Below are positions 28,615 through 36,873 of a stretch of 49,046 nt of DNA, in pieces (position 1 is the stretch's first letter; the number at the start of each line of letters is the position of its first letter). The position numbers were made by a program, and so were the translations under genes. The stretch is from Bacteroidales bacterium (lineage in GTDB: Bacteria; Bacteroidota; Bacteroidia; Bacteroidales; P3), in the NCBI GenBank assembly GCA_028708845.1, contig JAQVXZ010000019.1:1-49046 (forward strand), in the 5' to 3' direction. The notes below the pieces were generated by a model. That model did no database searches and was not told where the DNA came from. It saw nothing but the letters and a program-made list of their open reading frames with translations.

Positions 28615-29064
28615 CTATATGTGTTTTCTAAAACTCCAAGTTATTATTCCTAGTATTTGGCTATTAGACTCAGGGGTTATTTCAATTAATGGGAAGCTAT
28701 CATTTGAGGGAAGCAAAAAGCATTTATTATTAGTTTTCTTAATCCGTTTCATAGTGTATTCACCATCAATATATATCATAGCTATTTGATTATCTCTATA
28801 CTCAAGACTAGCATCAATTATTAATAAATCCCCCTCAAGAAAATCCTTATTCATAGAATCTCCTGTTACCCTTGCAAAATAAGTAGATTCAGGATGAGGA
28901 ACACATTCTTTGTATATATCAATCCTTTCTCCAGCAAAATCATTGGCAGGAGAAGGAAAGCCTGCCCTCACTCCGCCAATATACGGTAGAGATAATGCCT
29001 CAGAACTATCGGCCTTTAGTATTTCAAAATTCTTAGTTTTAATAATTGTTTCTTTAGATTTCAC
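28615..29064 (-). CDS. umuD: UmuD-like self-cleaving S24 protein
   Basis: UmuD is a LexA-related protein that cleaves itself when bound to RecA filaments and then activates UmuC. The cleavage site Ala-Gly is in GVRAGFPSPAND; the catalytic Ser is in ARVTGDSMNKDFLEGD and the catalytic Lys in EYTMKRIKK. I propose the GTG at 29062-29064 as start (149 residues) because a well-formed promoter (29092-29122) overlaps a more distant TTG start at 29094. Translation from that TTG would need a transcript from further upstream. The start is uncertain; the family call is not. Confidence 0.92.
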   Translation of the reverse strand: MKSKETIIKTKNFEILKADSSEALSLPYIGGVRAGFPSPANDFAGERIDIYKECVPHPESTYFARVTGDSMNKDFLEGDLLIIDASLEYRDNQIAMIYIDGEYTMKRIKKTNNKCFLLPSNDSFPLIEITPESNSQILGIITWSFRKHI

Positions 29065-29091
29065 CTTGATTATTTCTTGTGTATTTAACTG

Positions 29092-29122
29092 CAAAAATAC
29101 TAAAAGTTTTATTTCTTTTCAA
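29092..29122 (-). promoter_or_regulatory. Promoter of umuDC
   Basis: On the minus strand TTG (29122-29120) is followed after 20 bases by TATTTTTG (29099-29092). Transcription would start near 29085. No operator could be identified with confidence. Confidence 0.65.
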
Positions 29123-29230
29123 GCTCAAAATAAAAACACATAAGAACTTCCCATATACTTGATTTAGGTCTATCGATTTTAAAATAATGGTTAAACTTTT
29201 GAGATTCTTTCCTAGTAATAAAAAAAAATG

Positions 29231-29238
29231 TACCTTTG
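29231..29238 (+). promoter_or_regulatory. Promoter -7 element of the secreted protein gene
   Basis: TACCTTTG matches the TAnnTTTG consensus. The ATG at 29285 lies 47 bases downstream, which supports that start over an earlier in-frame ATG at 29228 that would overlap the promoter. A clear TTG partner is missing. Confidence 0.55.
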
Positions 29239-29284
29239 TCTGTCATTTAAGTTGAATTTTAAATTAAACAAATACATTTTAACA

Positions 29285-29980
29285 ATGAAAAAATTATTCG
29301 TAACAATCTGTTTAGTGTTAACATTAGGTTTGTTCTCAACACAAACTTTTGCTCAACAAGGTAAATTTAAAGGTATAGTAAAGTATGCTCTAATCTGGGA
29401 AGGTGAAGTTCCTCCAGGGGCTCCAACAAGCTTAGACATTAAAGTTTTTGAAAACCAAACTGCTTTTGATGATATGTTCTCTGGAAGCAAAGTTTTAACT
29501 AATGCAAAACTTGGAACATCTTATGCTTTGTTCGATTTTTCTCAAGTTCCTGTTGAAGGAGTTACTGGAAAATGGTATATTAAGGATAAAATAGATCCAA
29601 AAGACCTAGAGAATAACACTTATGAAGTTACCTCTGAAACCAAAGAAATTGCAGGTAAAACCACTAAGAAAGTAAATGTTACTATGAAATCTGAAGATGG
29701 TACAGTGAAAAATGAAACCATTTGGATGTGTGACGAAATGGGGCCAGAGCAAGATTTAAGATACTATCCTGGTTTAAAAGGTATGCCATTTGAATTCCCT
29801 GTTGATCTTGACAAATTCCAAGTAACCTTCAAAGTTAGTGAAATTATTGAAGGAGGAAAGGTTGAAAAAGCTGACATGCTACTTCCAACAGGCTATGAAG
29901 AAGTAACTATTGAAGAATTCCAAGAAATCATTGCTATATTAATGGAAGCAATTGGTGGTGGACAAGGCGATGATATATAA
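29285..29980 (+). CDS. Secreted protein of unknown function
   Basis: The 231-residue protein begins MKKLFVTICLVLTLGLFSTQ with a cleavage site near TFAQQG, so it should be exported. The mature part is mixed beta-rich sequence: GKFKGIVKYALIWEG at its start, then many charged strands, a WMCDEMGPEQDLRYYPGLKG segment and an acidic helix at the end (IEEFQEIIAILMEAIGGG). It resembles Bacteroidota envelope proteins with DUF4412- or GLPGLI-like folds, but the likeness is too weak to name it. Single Cys in WMCDE. It lies 31 bases upstream of ftsK and may be co-transcribed with it. Confidence 0.85.
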   Translation: MKKLFVTICLVLTLGLFSTQTFAQQGKFKGIVKYALIWEGEVPPGAPTSLDIKVFENQTAFDDMFSGSKVLTNAKLGTSYALFDFSQVPVEGVTGKWYIKDKIDPKDLENNTYEVTSETKEIAGKTTKKVNVTMKSEDGTVKNETIWMCDEMGPEQDLRYYPGLKGMPFEFPVDLDKFQVTFKVSEIIEGGKVEKADMLLPTGYEEVTIEEFQEIIAILMEAIGGGQGDDI

Positions 29981-30011
29981 TTTTCCTAGAGTAAAGAATT
30001 AATTATATACT

Positions 30012-32663
30012 GTGGAAAAAGATACAAAGAAAAATAAGAAAGCTGATAATTATAAAAAAGACATAAAGAAAAAACCAACAACTAAGGAACAACCTATGAA
30101 TATGATTTCTTCAACTATTCATAGCGAAATATTTATTAGAGTTGTAGGGACTTTCTTTATTTTATTATCTGTCTTTCTAATGTTTTCCTTTGTATCTTTT
30201 TTTATTTCATGGACTGTTGACCATAATATAGTTGAGTCCTCTTCTGCCTTAGATTTACTAAAAGGCGATAAAGATATAAAAAACTGGGGAGGAGGAATAG
30301 GAGCTTTCCTTTCCTATATAATGATATATAAAACATTTGGAATTGCATCCTTTGGTTATATCTTTGTTTTCATTATTATTGGGCTAAGACTTTTTGGAAT
30401 AAAACTTAAAGACTTTAGCAAAACAATCCTCTACACATTTATTATAATGCTTTGGCTATCTGCCATAATTGGATTTGTAGTTTATTTTGTCAATTTAGAC
30501 GATTTCTACGAACTAGCTGGAATTGTTGGAATCTCCATTAACTCTTGGCTTCATAGTTTTTCGGGCAATGTTGGAGCAATCCTCATCCTCTTATTCTTTA
30601 CAATAACTCTTCCAATGATAATGTTTGGGGTTAAATACTCATTTATTAATAAGACAGTTACTAGGATATCTCAACAAGCTAAGGAAAAGAAACTATCAAG
30701 GAAAGAATTGGCTAAGAAAGAGTATGATGAAGAAGCTAGTGAAGATATTGAAGAGTCGGGAGAAGAAATAGGAGAAGAAAGCCAAGAACCTAAGAAAAAA
30801 GAAATTGAGATTAATCCAACTGGTATTACAAAAAACCTAAACGTTGATAGCGATGGATTAACTGAAGAAGAAAAAGAGCAATTACTTCAATTCGAACTTA
30901 AGGGGAATAAAACTCAAAACCAATCTCAAACACAAACTGTTTCTAATAGTGAAGGAACTTATAGTTTTGAAGGAGATCCAAACCAAAGCAATCAACCTAA
31001 GCCTAAGAAAAAAGAAGATAAAGATATTGACTTTGAAATCGAATCCTCAGGTCAAATAATCACACAACAAGGAGCAATTTCTACCCTTAATAGTTTAGAA
31101 GATGATGATGAAAAAACCGGAGAACAGCCTCTTCATAGGAATGATATAACAACAATCTACGACCCAAAAGCTGATTTACCTTCATTTGTTTTTCCTTCAA
31201 CAGATTTCTTAGTTAATTATGAAGAAAGAAACCAAGAAGTTAAACAAGAGGAACTAGTAGCTAATAAGGATAGGATTGTAAATACTCTGAAAAATTATAA
31301 TATAGACATCTCTAAGATTGTTGCAACACCAGGACCTACTGTAACCCTTTATGAAATTGTGCCTGCACCAGGAATTAGAATATCTAAGATAAAGAACTTA
31401 GAGGATGATATTGCACTTAGCTTATCAGCTCTTGGAATCCGTATAATTGCACCTATTCCAGGAAGAGGGACAATTGGTATTGAGGTTCCTAACCAACATC
31501 CTCAAATTGTTTCAATGCGCACAATGCTTAATTCAGTTGAATTTAAGGAATGCAAGTTTGAGCTACCTATTGCCCTTGGAAAGACAATTTCAAACAAACC
31601 CTATGTTACCGACCTAACAAAAATGCCTCACCTTCTTTTGGCAGGAGCAACAGGTCAAGGTAAATCGGTTGGATTAAATGCCATTATATCTTCCCTTCTT
31701 TATAAGAAACACCCTGCCGAACTAAAGTTCGTAATGGTTGACCCTAAGAAGGTAGAGCTTTCTCTTTACACAAAAATAGAACGTCACTATCTTGCTAAAC
31801 TGCCAGATGCTGATGAGGCTATAATCACAGACACAAGAAAAGTTGTTCGTACCCTTAACTCCCTATGTATTGAAATGGATCAAAGATATGATCTACTAAA
31901 GAATGCACAGGTAAAAAACATTAAAGAATATAATCCTAAGTTCTGCTCAAGAAGACTGAACCCAGAGGAAGGACATCGTTTCTTACCTTATATAGTTCTA
32001 GTTATTGATGAGTTTGCCGACCTTATTATGACAGCAGGAAAAGAAATTGAAATGCCTATTGCACGACTTGCTCAACTTGCTCGTGCTGTTGGTATTCATC
32101 TAATTATTGCAACTCAAAGACCTTCTGTTAATATTATCACAGGTATTATTAAGGCAAACTTCCCTGTCCGTGTTGCTTTCAGAGTGACATCGAAGATAGA
32201 CTCAAGAACAATCTTAGATATGGGAGGAGCAGACCAGTTAATTGGTAGAGGAGATATGCTTATTTCCACAGGTAATGAAATTATTCGTATACAATGTGCG
32301 TTAATAGATACAGAAGAAATAGAACAGGTTGCAGAATTTATTGGAAACCAAAGAGGATATCCTGATACATTCTTATTGCCAGAATATATTGATGAGACCT
32401 CAGAGCCAAACAAAGACTTTGACCCAAAACAAATTGACGACAAGTTTGAAGAAGCTGCAAGACTAATTGTTGCCCTACAACATGGCTCAACCTCAATCAT
32501 ACAAAGGAAACTATCTCTTGGCTACAATAGAGCAGGAAGGATAATTGACCAGTTGGAAGCAGCCGGCATTGTGGGTCCATTTGAAGGCTCAAAGGCAAGA
32601 GATGTGAGAATCAAAACAGAGATTGAACTAGACGAGGTATTAAAAGATTACTTAGGAAGATAG
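30012..32663 (+). CDS. ftsK: DNA translocase FtsK
   Basis: FtsK anchors at the division septum and pumps chromosomal DNA to resolve dimers with Xer recombinases. Residues about 40-210 hold four hydrophobic segments; residues about 215-390 are an acidic, Gln/Lys-rich linker. The ATPase follows, with Walker A GATGQGKSVG near residue 545, Walker B VLVIDEFADL near residue 665, and RAVGIHLIIATQRPSVN. The C-terminal gamma domain (GSTSIIQRKLSLGYNRAGRI) recognises polar DNA sequences. The start is a GTG; ATG at residue 28 is possible but would lose only part of a basic N-terminus. The length of 883 residues is normal for the phylum. Confidence 0.97.
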   Translation: MEKDTKKNKKADNYKKDIKKKPTTKEQPMNMISSTIHSEIFIRVVGTFFILLSVFLMFSFVSFFISWTVDHNIVESSSALDLLKGDKDIKNWGGGIGAFLSYIMIYKTFGIASFGYIFVFIIIGLRLFGIKLKDFSKTILYTFIIMLWLSAIIGFVVYFVNLDDFYELAGIVGISINSWLHSFSGNVGAILILLFFTITLPMIMFGVKYSFINKTVTRISQQAKEKKLSRKELAKKEYDEEASEDIEESGEEIGEESQEPKKKEIEINPTGITKNLNVDSDGLTEEEKEQLLQFELKGNKTQNQSQTQTVSNSEGTYSFEGDPNQSNQPKPKKKEDKDIDFEIESSGQIITQQGAISTLNSLEDDDEKTGEQPLHRNDITTIYDPKADLPSFVFPSTDFLVNYEERNQEVKQEELVANKDRIVNTLKNYNIDISKIVATPGPTVTLYEIVPAPGIRISKIKNLEDDIALSLSALGIRIIAPIPGRGTIGIEVPNQHPQIVSMRTMLNSVEFKECKFELPIALGKTISNKPYVTDLTKMPHLLLAGATGQGKSVGLNAIISSLLYKKHPAELKFVMVDPKKVELSLYTKIERHYLAKLPDADEAIITDTRKVVRTLNSLCIEMDQRYDLLKNAQVKNIKEYNPKFCSRRLNPEEGHRFLPYIVLVIDEFADLIMTAGKEIEMPIARLAQLARAVGIHLIIATQRPSVNIITGIIKANFPVRVAFRVTSKIDSRTILDMGGADQLIGRGDMLISTGNEIIRIQCALIDTEEIEQVAEFIGNQRGYPDTFLLPEYIDETSEPNKDFDPKQIDDKFEEAARLIVALQHGSTSIIQRKLSLGYNRAGRIIDQLEAAGIVGPFEGSKARDVRIKTEIELDEVLKDYLGR

Positions 32664-32666
32664 ATT

Positions 32667-33305
32667 ATGAAAAAGCTTTTTTTATTTATACTACTTATTA
32701 CAATATCAAACTTAACCGTATTTTCTCAAAGAGAAATAAAGGATGGACTAGTTATTGACAAACAAGCCCAAAAACTTATCAATGATGTATCTTCAAAGCT
32801 TAAAACAGAGTCTCCAATAAGCTTTAACTTCACTCAAAAATCAAAACAAAGCACAGAAACAGGCACAATAAAGCTTAGTGGAAACAAATACACAGCCACT
32901 TTCTTAGGCAATACAATCTACTGCGATGGGAAAAGTATTTTTATCTATCAGAAAGAAATTAACGAGGTAACAATTAATAGTATCGAAGATGCTGATAATG
33001 AAATCTTAAATATCTCTAAGTTTATTTCAGAGGCTAACACTAAGTTTAGACCAAAGCTAATAAGAGAGGAGAAAGGTAATTATATAATAGACCTTACACC
33101 TAAAACAAAATCAGAATACTCTAAAATTAGGCTAACAGTAAACAAACAAACAACAAGAATATCTTCTATGGAGATAAACTACAAGGGCGGAAGCTCTTAT
33201 ACCTACACTATCTCAAACTATAAGACCAAAGTACAGTCCAAAGACAGCGACTATAGTTTCAATAGCAAAGAATACCCATCAGTAAACGTTGTTGATTTAA
33301 GATAA
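32667..33305 (+). CDS. LolA-like outer-membrane lipoprotein carrier protein
   Basis: The 212-residue protein has a signal peptide ending near TVFSQ and a beta-rich fold with LISFNFTQKS-like opening (SPISFNFTQKSKQSTETGTI), then GNTIYCDGKSIFIYQKEINE, which is the LolA pattern of strands. LolA shuttles lipoproteins across the periplasm from LolCDE to the outer membrane. It starts 3 bases after ftsK, and the ftsK-lolA pairing is common across Bacteroidota and Proteobacteria. The gene name is not assigned because by-eye homology is limited, but the neighbour strongly supports it. Confidence 0.85.
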   Translation: MKKLFLFILLITISNLTVFSQREIKDGLVIDKQAQKLINDVSSKLKTESPISFNFTQKSKQSTETGTIKLSGNKYTATFLGNTIYCDGKSIFIYQKEINEVTINSIEDADNEILNISKFISEANTKFRPKLIREEKGNYIIDLTPKTKSEYSKIRLTVNKQTTRISSMEINYKGGSSYTYTISNYKTKVQSKDSDYSFNSKEYPSVNVVDLR

Positions 33306-33325
33306 ACAAGATATCAACATAAGTT

Positions 33326-33931
33326 TTAAGCCTTTTTATTCTTCTTATCTTTGTTTTTCAACTCAGGATGACGTCCACCCCTACGGTATATATTAGCCCA
33401 ATACTTTTCATTTAAGTTTGAAATCATAACCCCTCTTGAAGTAGAAGTATGAACAAAGGTATCGTCCTTAATATAAATGCCAACATGATTTACCTTTCCC
33501 GACCTACCATTAAAGAAAACCAAATCCCCTTCCTTTAATTTCTGCCTATCATCCACAGGCTCAACAACCGTTTCCATATCTTGAGAATTGCGAGGAAGAC
33601 TTATACCATAAACATCCTTATAAACATTATAAACAAAACCACTACAATCAACCCCACTCTTAGTCATTCCACCCATAACATGAGGCACCCCAATCCAATC
33701 CTTAAAATATTCAGTAAGCTCAGTCTTTGGCACCCTAATACTTTTCTTCGTCTTATCCCCTTTATCACTGTCCTTCCTATACTTAATAGGTCTTCCCTCC
33801 GACTCCGCATCCCATTCAATATTCCAAACCTCCTCTTCAGTATCCCTTCTTGTCAAATCCTTAACAAAAGAACAGCTTGAAAAAGAAAGAGAACTAATAA
33901 GTAATATAATATATAAATAGCTTTTCTTCAT
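33326..33931 (-). CDS. NlpC/P60-family lipoprotein, probable peptidoglycan hydrolase
   Basis: A lipobox ends in Cys20 (LSFSSC), so the mature protein should be lipid-anchored. Residues about 70-190 form an NlpC/P60 domain with the catalytic Cys96 in SGVDCSGFVYNVYKD, His149 in KVNHVGIYI and a polar third residue at His161 in FVHTSTSRG. Such enzymes cut between D-Glu and the diamino acid of cell-wall peptides. The basic tail (KNKDKKNKKA) is unremarkable. Its start is 15 bases after the dual-OB gene, so it might be the last gene of the DUF488 operon or a neighbour. Confidence 0.93.
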   Translation of the reverse strand: MKKSYLYIILLISSLSFSSCSFVKDLTRRDTEEEVWNIEWDAESEGRPIKYRKDSDKGDKTKKSIRVPKTELTEYFKDWIGVPHVMGGMTKSGVDCSGFVYNVYKDVYGISLPRNSQDMETVVEPVDDRQKLKEGDLVFFNGRSGKVNHVGIYIKDDTFVHTSTSRGVMISNLNEKYWANIYRRGGRHPELKNKDKKNKKA

Positions 33932-33946
33932 TTCCTCAATAAATCA

Positions 33947-34585
33947 TTAATTCGTATAATAACCTGATAACTGTAGATAGCATTTTGGTTCCTCACTAGA
34001 ATCTTTTGACCACCAATTAGCTAATGATAAACGAATCAATGTACCTTTCTTAATAACTTCAATTGGGTTTCGGTCTAATCCAACATACTTTATCGGACAT
34101 CCCCATTCAAAAATTCCATCATCATAGTAATATTTTATGGTATCTAGATAGTCTCTTCTAATAACATCTCTATCACAAATCCAAAAACAAGTACTTTGGT
34201 TTGGAATATCTTTTTTTGAAATATAAAAAGACCCTTTAATCGTTTGAGCTAATTTACCTTCAAATACATCTTTTAAGCTTTTTGAATAAATAGATATTTT
34301 AATATCTCGTAACAAATCAATAAGATTGACGTCAGAATCTAAAACTTTAAGTTTAGCTCTTTGACTGACATTCACATCTTCTGAATGTGGTAACGGACGT
34401 TGCTTATTAGGAAAGTATTCCAAGTCCCATATATCCATTATTTGATATGGACATCTATCTATTGTTTCGTGATCACCAACATCATTTAGCAAACGCACAG
34501 ACTCTTTAGTATCTAAATCAACACCTCCAACACAAACCTTTTGGTCTCTCATGTTAGTTTTTGACAATATTAGAACTTCGCTCAT
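33947..34585 (-). CDS. Dual-OB-domain protein (DUF488-associated)
   Basis: The 212-residue protein begins MSEVLILSKTNMRDQKVCVG and continues GVDLDTKESVRLLNDVGDHE, with IMDIWDLEYFPN and PLPHSEDVNV next. I recognise this as the family annotated as dual OB domain-containing protein, a pair of predicted OB folds that are often encoded beside DUF488 genes. The conserved HSEDV stretch, the FWICDRDVIRR centre and a C-terminal LIRLSLANWWS fit that family. OB folds suggest nucleic-acid binding, but no catalytic residues can be named. It starts 2 bases after the second DUF488 gene. Confidence 0.75.
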   Translation of the reverse strand: MSEVLILSKTNMRDQKVCVGGVDLDTKESVRLLNDVGDHETIDRCPYQIMDIWDLEYFPNKQRPLPHSEDVNVSQRAKLKVLDSDVNLIDLLRDIKISIYSKSLKDVFEGKLAQTIKGSFYISKKDIPNQSTCFWICDRDVIRRDYLDTIKYYYDDGIFEWGCPIKYVGLDRNPIEVIKKGTLIRLSLANWWSKDSSEEPKCYLQLSGYYTN

Positions 34586-34587
34586 TA

Positions 34588-35067
34588 TTATAAATTTCTT
34601 ACTTTATAATTATAACGTTTTTTTAATTCTTCAGCTACAAGACTGCGATGACAAGCACTAGCGTTTTCTTCAACACAAAATAATACAACTTTTCTAGCAC
34701 CAATGTTTTCAAGACTTTCTATAAATATATCAAAATCAAACTTATTTAATATGCGATCTTTATAGGCTAGTGAGAATACCTTTCCTAATTGATTCCTATC
34801 CTTTTTAGCTTCTCCCTGTTGTTTATCAGCTTCTTTTTGTAATTCCCTTATATCAGTACTTGGAGCTAAATCAACTATATGTGTATACTTAATGTCAAGA
34901 CCTCTTAATGTGTTTTGGAGACGAATGCTGTTTACAAACATATATTGAGATCCACGCACACCTCTTCTTTGTCTTATATCACAAAATGTATCTATTCTAT
35001 TATCTACTAGTTTATCAAAAAACTCTTTCTCTGTTGAGTTATATACTCCGATTGTGAAAAACTCCAT
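34588..35067 (-). CDS. DUF488-family protein, second copy
   Basis: The 159-residue protein carries the DUF488 marks: an N-terminal FFTIGVYNSTEKEFFDKL, the DIRQRRGVRGSQYMF stretch in place of the usual DVR segment, and the C-terminal VVLFCVEENASACHRSLVAE with the conserved Cys-x-Glu and Cys-His-Arg. It is much diverged from the first copy outside those motifs. The overlap of its ATG with the previous TAA (TAATG) points to coupled translation. Function is unknown; the two conserved Cys suggest redox or nucleophilic chemistry, which is inference. Confidence 0.88.
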   Translation of the reverse strand: MEFFTIGVYNSTEKEFFDKLVDNRIDTFCDIRQRRGVRGSQYMFVNSIRLQNTLRGLDIKYTHIVDLAPSTDIRELQKEADKQQGEAKKDRNQLGKVFSLAYKDRILNKFDFDIFIESLENIGARKVVLFCVEENASACHRSLVAEELKKRYNYKVRNL

Positions 35068-35609
35068 TATTGGTATGCTTTTCGTGATTTAAACTCTTCT
35101 TTACCGCCAAACAAGTCTTCTGGATTCCTTCCCTTTGTTACCTCGAGCCTAACCTTTTCTTGTGATTTAACTTTATATTGTCCGATTATATGTTTAATAG
35201 AAATACCTATTTTTAATAACTCTTCACCTATTAATTTACTTCTATGACAGTCCGAAGGATTTGATTCGCTACACATGATAGCTATTTTAATTTGTTTTTC
35301 ATTTGCAATAATCAATCTTTGAAGACCTTTTTTAAAAGAATCCTTTTCTGCCATAACACCATATAAAAACTTACCCTCAGAATCATGGAAAGTTTTATCC
35401 TCAGGTAATCCACCTAAAACATCGCCCATATAGGTATATGATTTCTTAAAAATCTTCTCCATATTTAACCGATTAAAGTCAGGATTCCATTTAGAATATG
35501 GCATCGATCGAACATCTACAATATAATCAATACCAAAAGAGAAGAGTTCTTTCTTAAACTCCTCGATTGATTTATTTCCGTGTCCAATTGAATACAAGGT
35601 TGTTTCCAT
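35067..35609 (-). CDS. DUF488-family protein, first copy
   Basis: The 180-residue protein has the clearest DUF488 signature here: LYSIGHGNKSIEEFKKELFS at the start, YIVDVRSMPYSKWNPDF, and IAIMCSESNPSDCHRSKLIG near residue 116 with Cys-x-Glu and Cys-His-Arg. The C-terminal tail of about 35 residues is basic and ends RKAYQ. It is the first gene of a three-gene set that continues with the second DUF488 protein and the dual-OB protein. A promoter-like -7 element lies 34 bases upstream. No established biochemical function is known to me. Confidence 0.92.
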   Translation of the reverse strand: METTLYSIGHGNKSIEEFKKELFSFGIDYIVDVRSMPYSKWNPDFNRLNMEKIFKKSYTYMGDVLGGLPEDKTFHDSEGKFLYGVMAEKDSFKKGLQRLIIANEKQIKIAIMCSESNPSDCHRSKLIGEELLKIGISIKHIIGQYKVKSQEKVRLEVTKGRNPEDLFGGKEEFKSRKAYQ

Positions 35610-35642
35610 GCCTATTTTATAATCACATTCTAATTTATGCTA

Positions 35643-35650
35643 CAAATATA
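35643..35650 (-). promoter_or_regulatory. Possible promoter -7 element of the DUF488 operon
   Basis: The minus strand reads TATATTTG, matching TAnnTTTG. The partner TTG is not clear. Another minus-strand -7-like TATTTTTG lies at 35759-35766 with TTG at 35789-35791 (22-base spacing). Confidence 0.45.
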
Positions 35651-35814
35651 CAAGTTTATTATCATTTAATTACAGAATTTCACGTTTTAATTCAAGTTTT
35701 CTTTCTTCTTTATTTAAAACCTTATTTCCTTTAAAACGACAAAGGCATTACCTTATTGCAAAAATAACACCTTATTTCAAATAAAAGGCAAGAAAACCCA
35801 TTTCTCAGCATTTC

Positions 35815-35973
35815 TTATTCTTTTATCAGCTTATAAAAACCGACTTCTTTATTCATAAATATAATCTTGAAAATATAAACACCTTTGTTTTTAGAAGATA
35901 AGTTCATTCTATGGATTATACTATTTATATTCTCTTCACTTGTCAATAACCTACCATCAATATCTAAAATCCC
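35815..35973 (-). pseudogene. Decayed fragment of a T9SS type A sorting domain
   Basis: An open stretch of 52 codons with no start translates to GILDIDGRLLTSEENINSII at its beginning and KGVYIFKIIFMNKEVGFYKL near its end, followed by a stop. The pattern (I-x-D-x-x-GR-L at the front, G-V-Y-x-F-K-I, then a final strand) is that of the last 50-odd residues of T9SS sorting tails. An in-frame TGA lies directly before the usable part, and no larger open frame precedes it. It is best read as the remnant of a lost surface-protein gene, located just after the unknown secreted gene. Confidence 0.7.
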
Positions 35974-35992
35974 TCGTCAGGTGTCTGTTTCA

Positions 35993-36367
35993 TTACTCTG
36001 TTATTAATTTTACTTCGTTATCTTCTTTGGCTAGGCAATATCTTATACAGAAGTATTCAGTAAATACAGCATAACTATCAGCATCCTCGTCGTAACGAAA
36101 ATACTTAATAGTGTCTTTTCTTAGGGCAATCCTGCTATTAGCCAATTTAATAGGCTCCCCGAAATTATTAATGAGTTGAATCCATAAGAACTCCCCGCCA
36201 TTGCCCTTTCCTTTTCCTATTTTTAGAGTGTCGCCTATTTTCAGGGTGTCCCCACAAATTACGACAGGATCCTTTATCTTTTTGCTGCTAATTGTAATCT
36301 TCCTGCCCTGGGAATAACCAGTAAGGCATATAGCTAATATAGCAATAAATAGTAAACTCTTTTTCAT
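35993..36367 (-). CDS. Secreted protein of unknown function
   Basis: The 124-residue frame starts MKKSLLFIAILAICLTGYSQ, a good signal peptide ending near YSQG; an upstream in-frame ATG at 36427 would put 20 hydrophilic residues before it and is rejected. The mature part has the internal duplication GDTLKIGDTLKIG and a FLWIQLINNFGEPIKLANSR segment. Four Cys are in or near the mature domain. No family recognised. The gene lies just before a decayed T9SS tail and after the 21-base repeat region, so it may be a small accessory gene. Confidence 0.75.
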   Translation of the reverse strand: MKKSLLFIAILAICLTGYSQGRKITISSKKIKDPVVICGDTLKIGDTLKIGKGKGNGGEFLWIQLINNFGEPIKLANSRIALRKDTIKYFRYDEDADSYAVFTEYFCIRYCLAKEDNEVKLITE

Positions 36368-36731
36368 AGTGTTTTCTGTTTTTTTGGTAGGTTCTAAAAA
36401 TTCAATTTTCATATTTTCTTCAGACACAAATTAGAACCCTATTAAACTTGTGCTGAGAATGTTTTGCAATTTTACAACTATTTTATTACATAAACTATTA
36501 AAATTTGATTATTTTATTTTTCTGCAACTAACTATCTAATATATTAGCCCTCTGTCGAGTTTGAAATAGATTGCAATAGTTAAGGGAAAAGTTTAAAATA
36601 AAGGAAATTCGTTGTCGGTTTTTAAACTTTAATTTGCAAGAAATAAACTACAATAAATTACAAGTTTTGAAATACTGCGTAATATTATTGTGGTTCAGGT
36701 TTTTAGTTTCGTAAATTAAAGGTTTAATTGT

Positions 36732-36792
36732 GTAAGGTGGCAGGTTACTCGAGTAAGGTGCCTGGTTACTCATAGTAAGGTGGCAGGTTACT
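36732..36792. repeat. Three direct 18-base repeats
   Basis: Copies lie at 36732-36749, 36753-36770 and 36775-36792. Copies 1 and 3 are identical (GTAAGGTGGCAGGTTACT) and copy 2 differs at two neighbouring positions. The spacers are only 3 and 4 bases, so the period is 21-22 bases and this is not a CRISPR array. Confidence 0.9.
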
Positions 36793-36810
36793 AAAATGAA
36801 ACGGCGTATT

Positions 36811-36873
36811 AATAAATTATATCTTAGTTTCAGCAGATTATATCTTAGTATTAATTTGTTGAATCTTCGTATT
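36811..36873. repeat. Degenerate 21-base tandem repeats
   Basis: Units at 36811-36831, 36832-36852 and 36853-36873 share the pattern TTATATCTTAGT; the first two share the 13-base core ATTATATCTTAGT and the third is diverged. They follow the three 18-base repeats after 18 bases and have the same period. Confidence 0.75.

Noticed and set aside
29228-29284. N-terminal extension of the secreted protein before 29285
   Set aside because: It would overlap the TACCTTTG promoter element and place 19 extra residues before a perfect signal peptide.
36732-36792. CRISPR-like repeat array
   Set aside because: Spacers are 3 and 4 bases long and there are only three repeats, so it cannot be a CRISPR array.
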